Source of the DNA: Phymatolithon calcareum
Taxonomy: Eukaryota; Rhodophyta; Florideophyceae; Hapalidiales
Reading direction: 5' to 3'
Length of the DNA: 64,000 nt
NCBI GenBank assembly: GCA_977006965.1
Contig: OZ345364.1
Span: forward strand, 682,001 to 746,000
This document shows, piece after piece, positions 63,600-64,000 of this stretch (its first letter is position 1; the number at the start of each line of letters is the position of its first letter). Position numbers and translations under genes: made by a program. The notes beneath the pieces are model-generated. The model saw only the letters and a program-made list of their open reading frames with translations. It made no database searches and was not told the origin of the DNA.

Positions 63600-64000
63600 A
63601 TCGAGTGACGAGAAAGGGGCTACTCCATGCCTGCTGCGAACGCATTGGACTTTATACGAAGCAAGATTCTATCCGATGATGCTGGACGTTATCAGAACAA
63701 CATTCTTCTAGTCATGCTTCCCATTCCTTTCGTCTGAGGAAGTTCCTCCATACGGAAACTCAGGACGGAAAGTCTCTTGTTGATGCACATTTTGCTATTT
63801 CCATGAGATTCGTAAACTGTTTTGTGTCCAGCTATGCCCAAAATGTAATTACGCCGCATCAGCTGGTCAAAGCACTCCACAGCAACAGAGGAAAGAGCAA
63901 CTCAGTAGCCGAGCTCATTGTTATTCAAAGAGGGCATGCTTCGCTCCGGATGTGGATCGACATGAAAAACGAGAAGAATCATTTTATAGGCTTGGGTCGT
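63600..64000 (+). pseudogene. Transposon-type ORF fragment running off the window edge
   Basis: One frame (to 63736) reads LDFIRSKILSDDAGRYQNN then ILLVMLPIPFV. A second, in a different frame and open to position 64000, reads LHTETQDGKSLVDAHFA then VITPHQLVKALHSNRG and NSVAELIVIQRGHASLRM. The GKSLVDAHFA segment resembles proteins encoded by multi-copy DNA transposons in other eukaryotes, but I cannot name the superfamily. The frame change between the parts is a mutation or an intron. The 3' part is cut by the window end. Confidence 0.5.

Noticed and set aside
1-64000. CRISPR arrays, rRNA genes, complete tRNA genes, telomere repeats
   Set aside because: None seen. The best tRNA-like sequences lack a pairing acceptor stem.

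Overview
This window is eukaryotic nuclear DNA that is mostly transposable-element sequence. Evidence: a full Ty1/copia LTR retrotransposon with target-site duplications; many 5'-truncated LINE copies in both orientations, several with 11-14 bp target-site duplications; hAT-type elements and MITEs with 8-bp duplications; probable solo LTRs; and only two or three host-like genes, all apparently intron-free. A TE-rich genome with compact, intron-poor genes would fit a florideophyte red alga, but no marker gene here fixes the lineage, so this is a weak inference.

Layout. 0-6 kb: 3' ends of three LINE families (called A, B and C here), including a 5'-truncated but open copy at 3924-5076. 6.99-12.2 kb: an intact copia element on the minus strand, with a 1588-residue gag-pol polyprotein, very short LTRs (110 and 159 bp), TSD CTCCC and a primer-binding site resembling half-tRNA-iMet priming. 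12.2-24 kb: mostly unrecognised sequence, with a C-family LINE at 15.6-16.2 kb, an unidentified Cys-rich gene at 17.5-18.6 kb, a 62-bp perfect palindrome at 18,968 and a decayed hAT transposase at 20.4-21.1 kb. 24-33 kb: a nest of insertions: head-to-head B-family LINEs, a probable solo LTR, a 959-bp non-autonomous hAT element holding two strong hairpins, and a LINE interrupted by a 327-bp hAT MITE. 33.5-38.4 kb: a second copy of that MITE inside the 3' end of a decayed hAT transposase, then RT and LINE relics.

38.9-43.6 kb is the host-like island: an eight-segment membrane protein (38894-39895) and an alpha/beta hydrolase of monoacylglycerol-lipase type (42488-43552), both on the minus strand, separated by LINE, SINE-like and solo-LTR debris. 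43.7-49 kb holds more LINE tails and one unrecognised two-frame candidate gene.

The strongest candidate for an undescribed system is at 49.3-57.0 kb. Three long intact ORFs are arranged A(-) B(+) C(-). B (1383 aa) has TNP2/KDZ-like DDE/D transposase features. A and C flank it divergently and convergently, and I do not recognise either. They look like accessory proteins of one autonomous DNA transposon, whose ends I could not define. 57-64 kb is mostly unrecognised, with a LINE tail at 59.2 kb, a third hAT relic at 62.5-63.4 kb and another transposon ORF running off the window edge.
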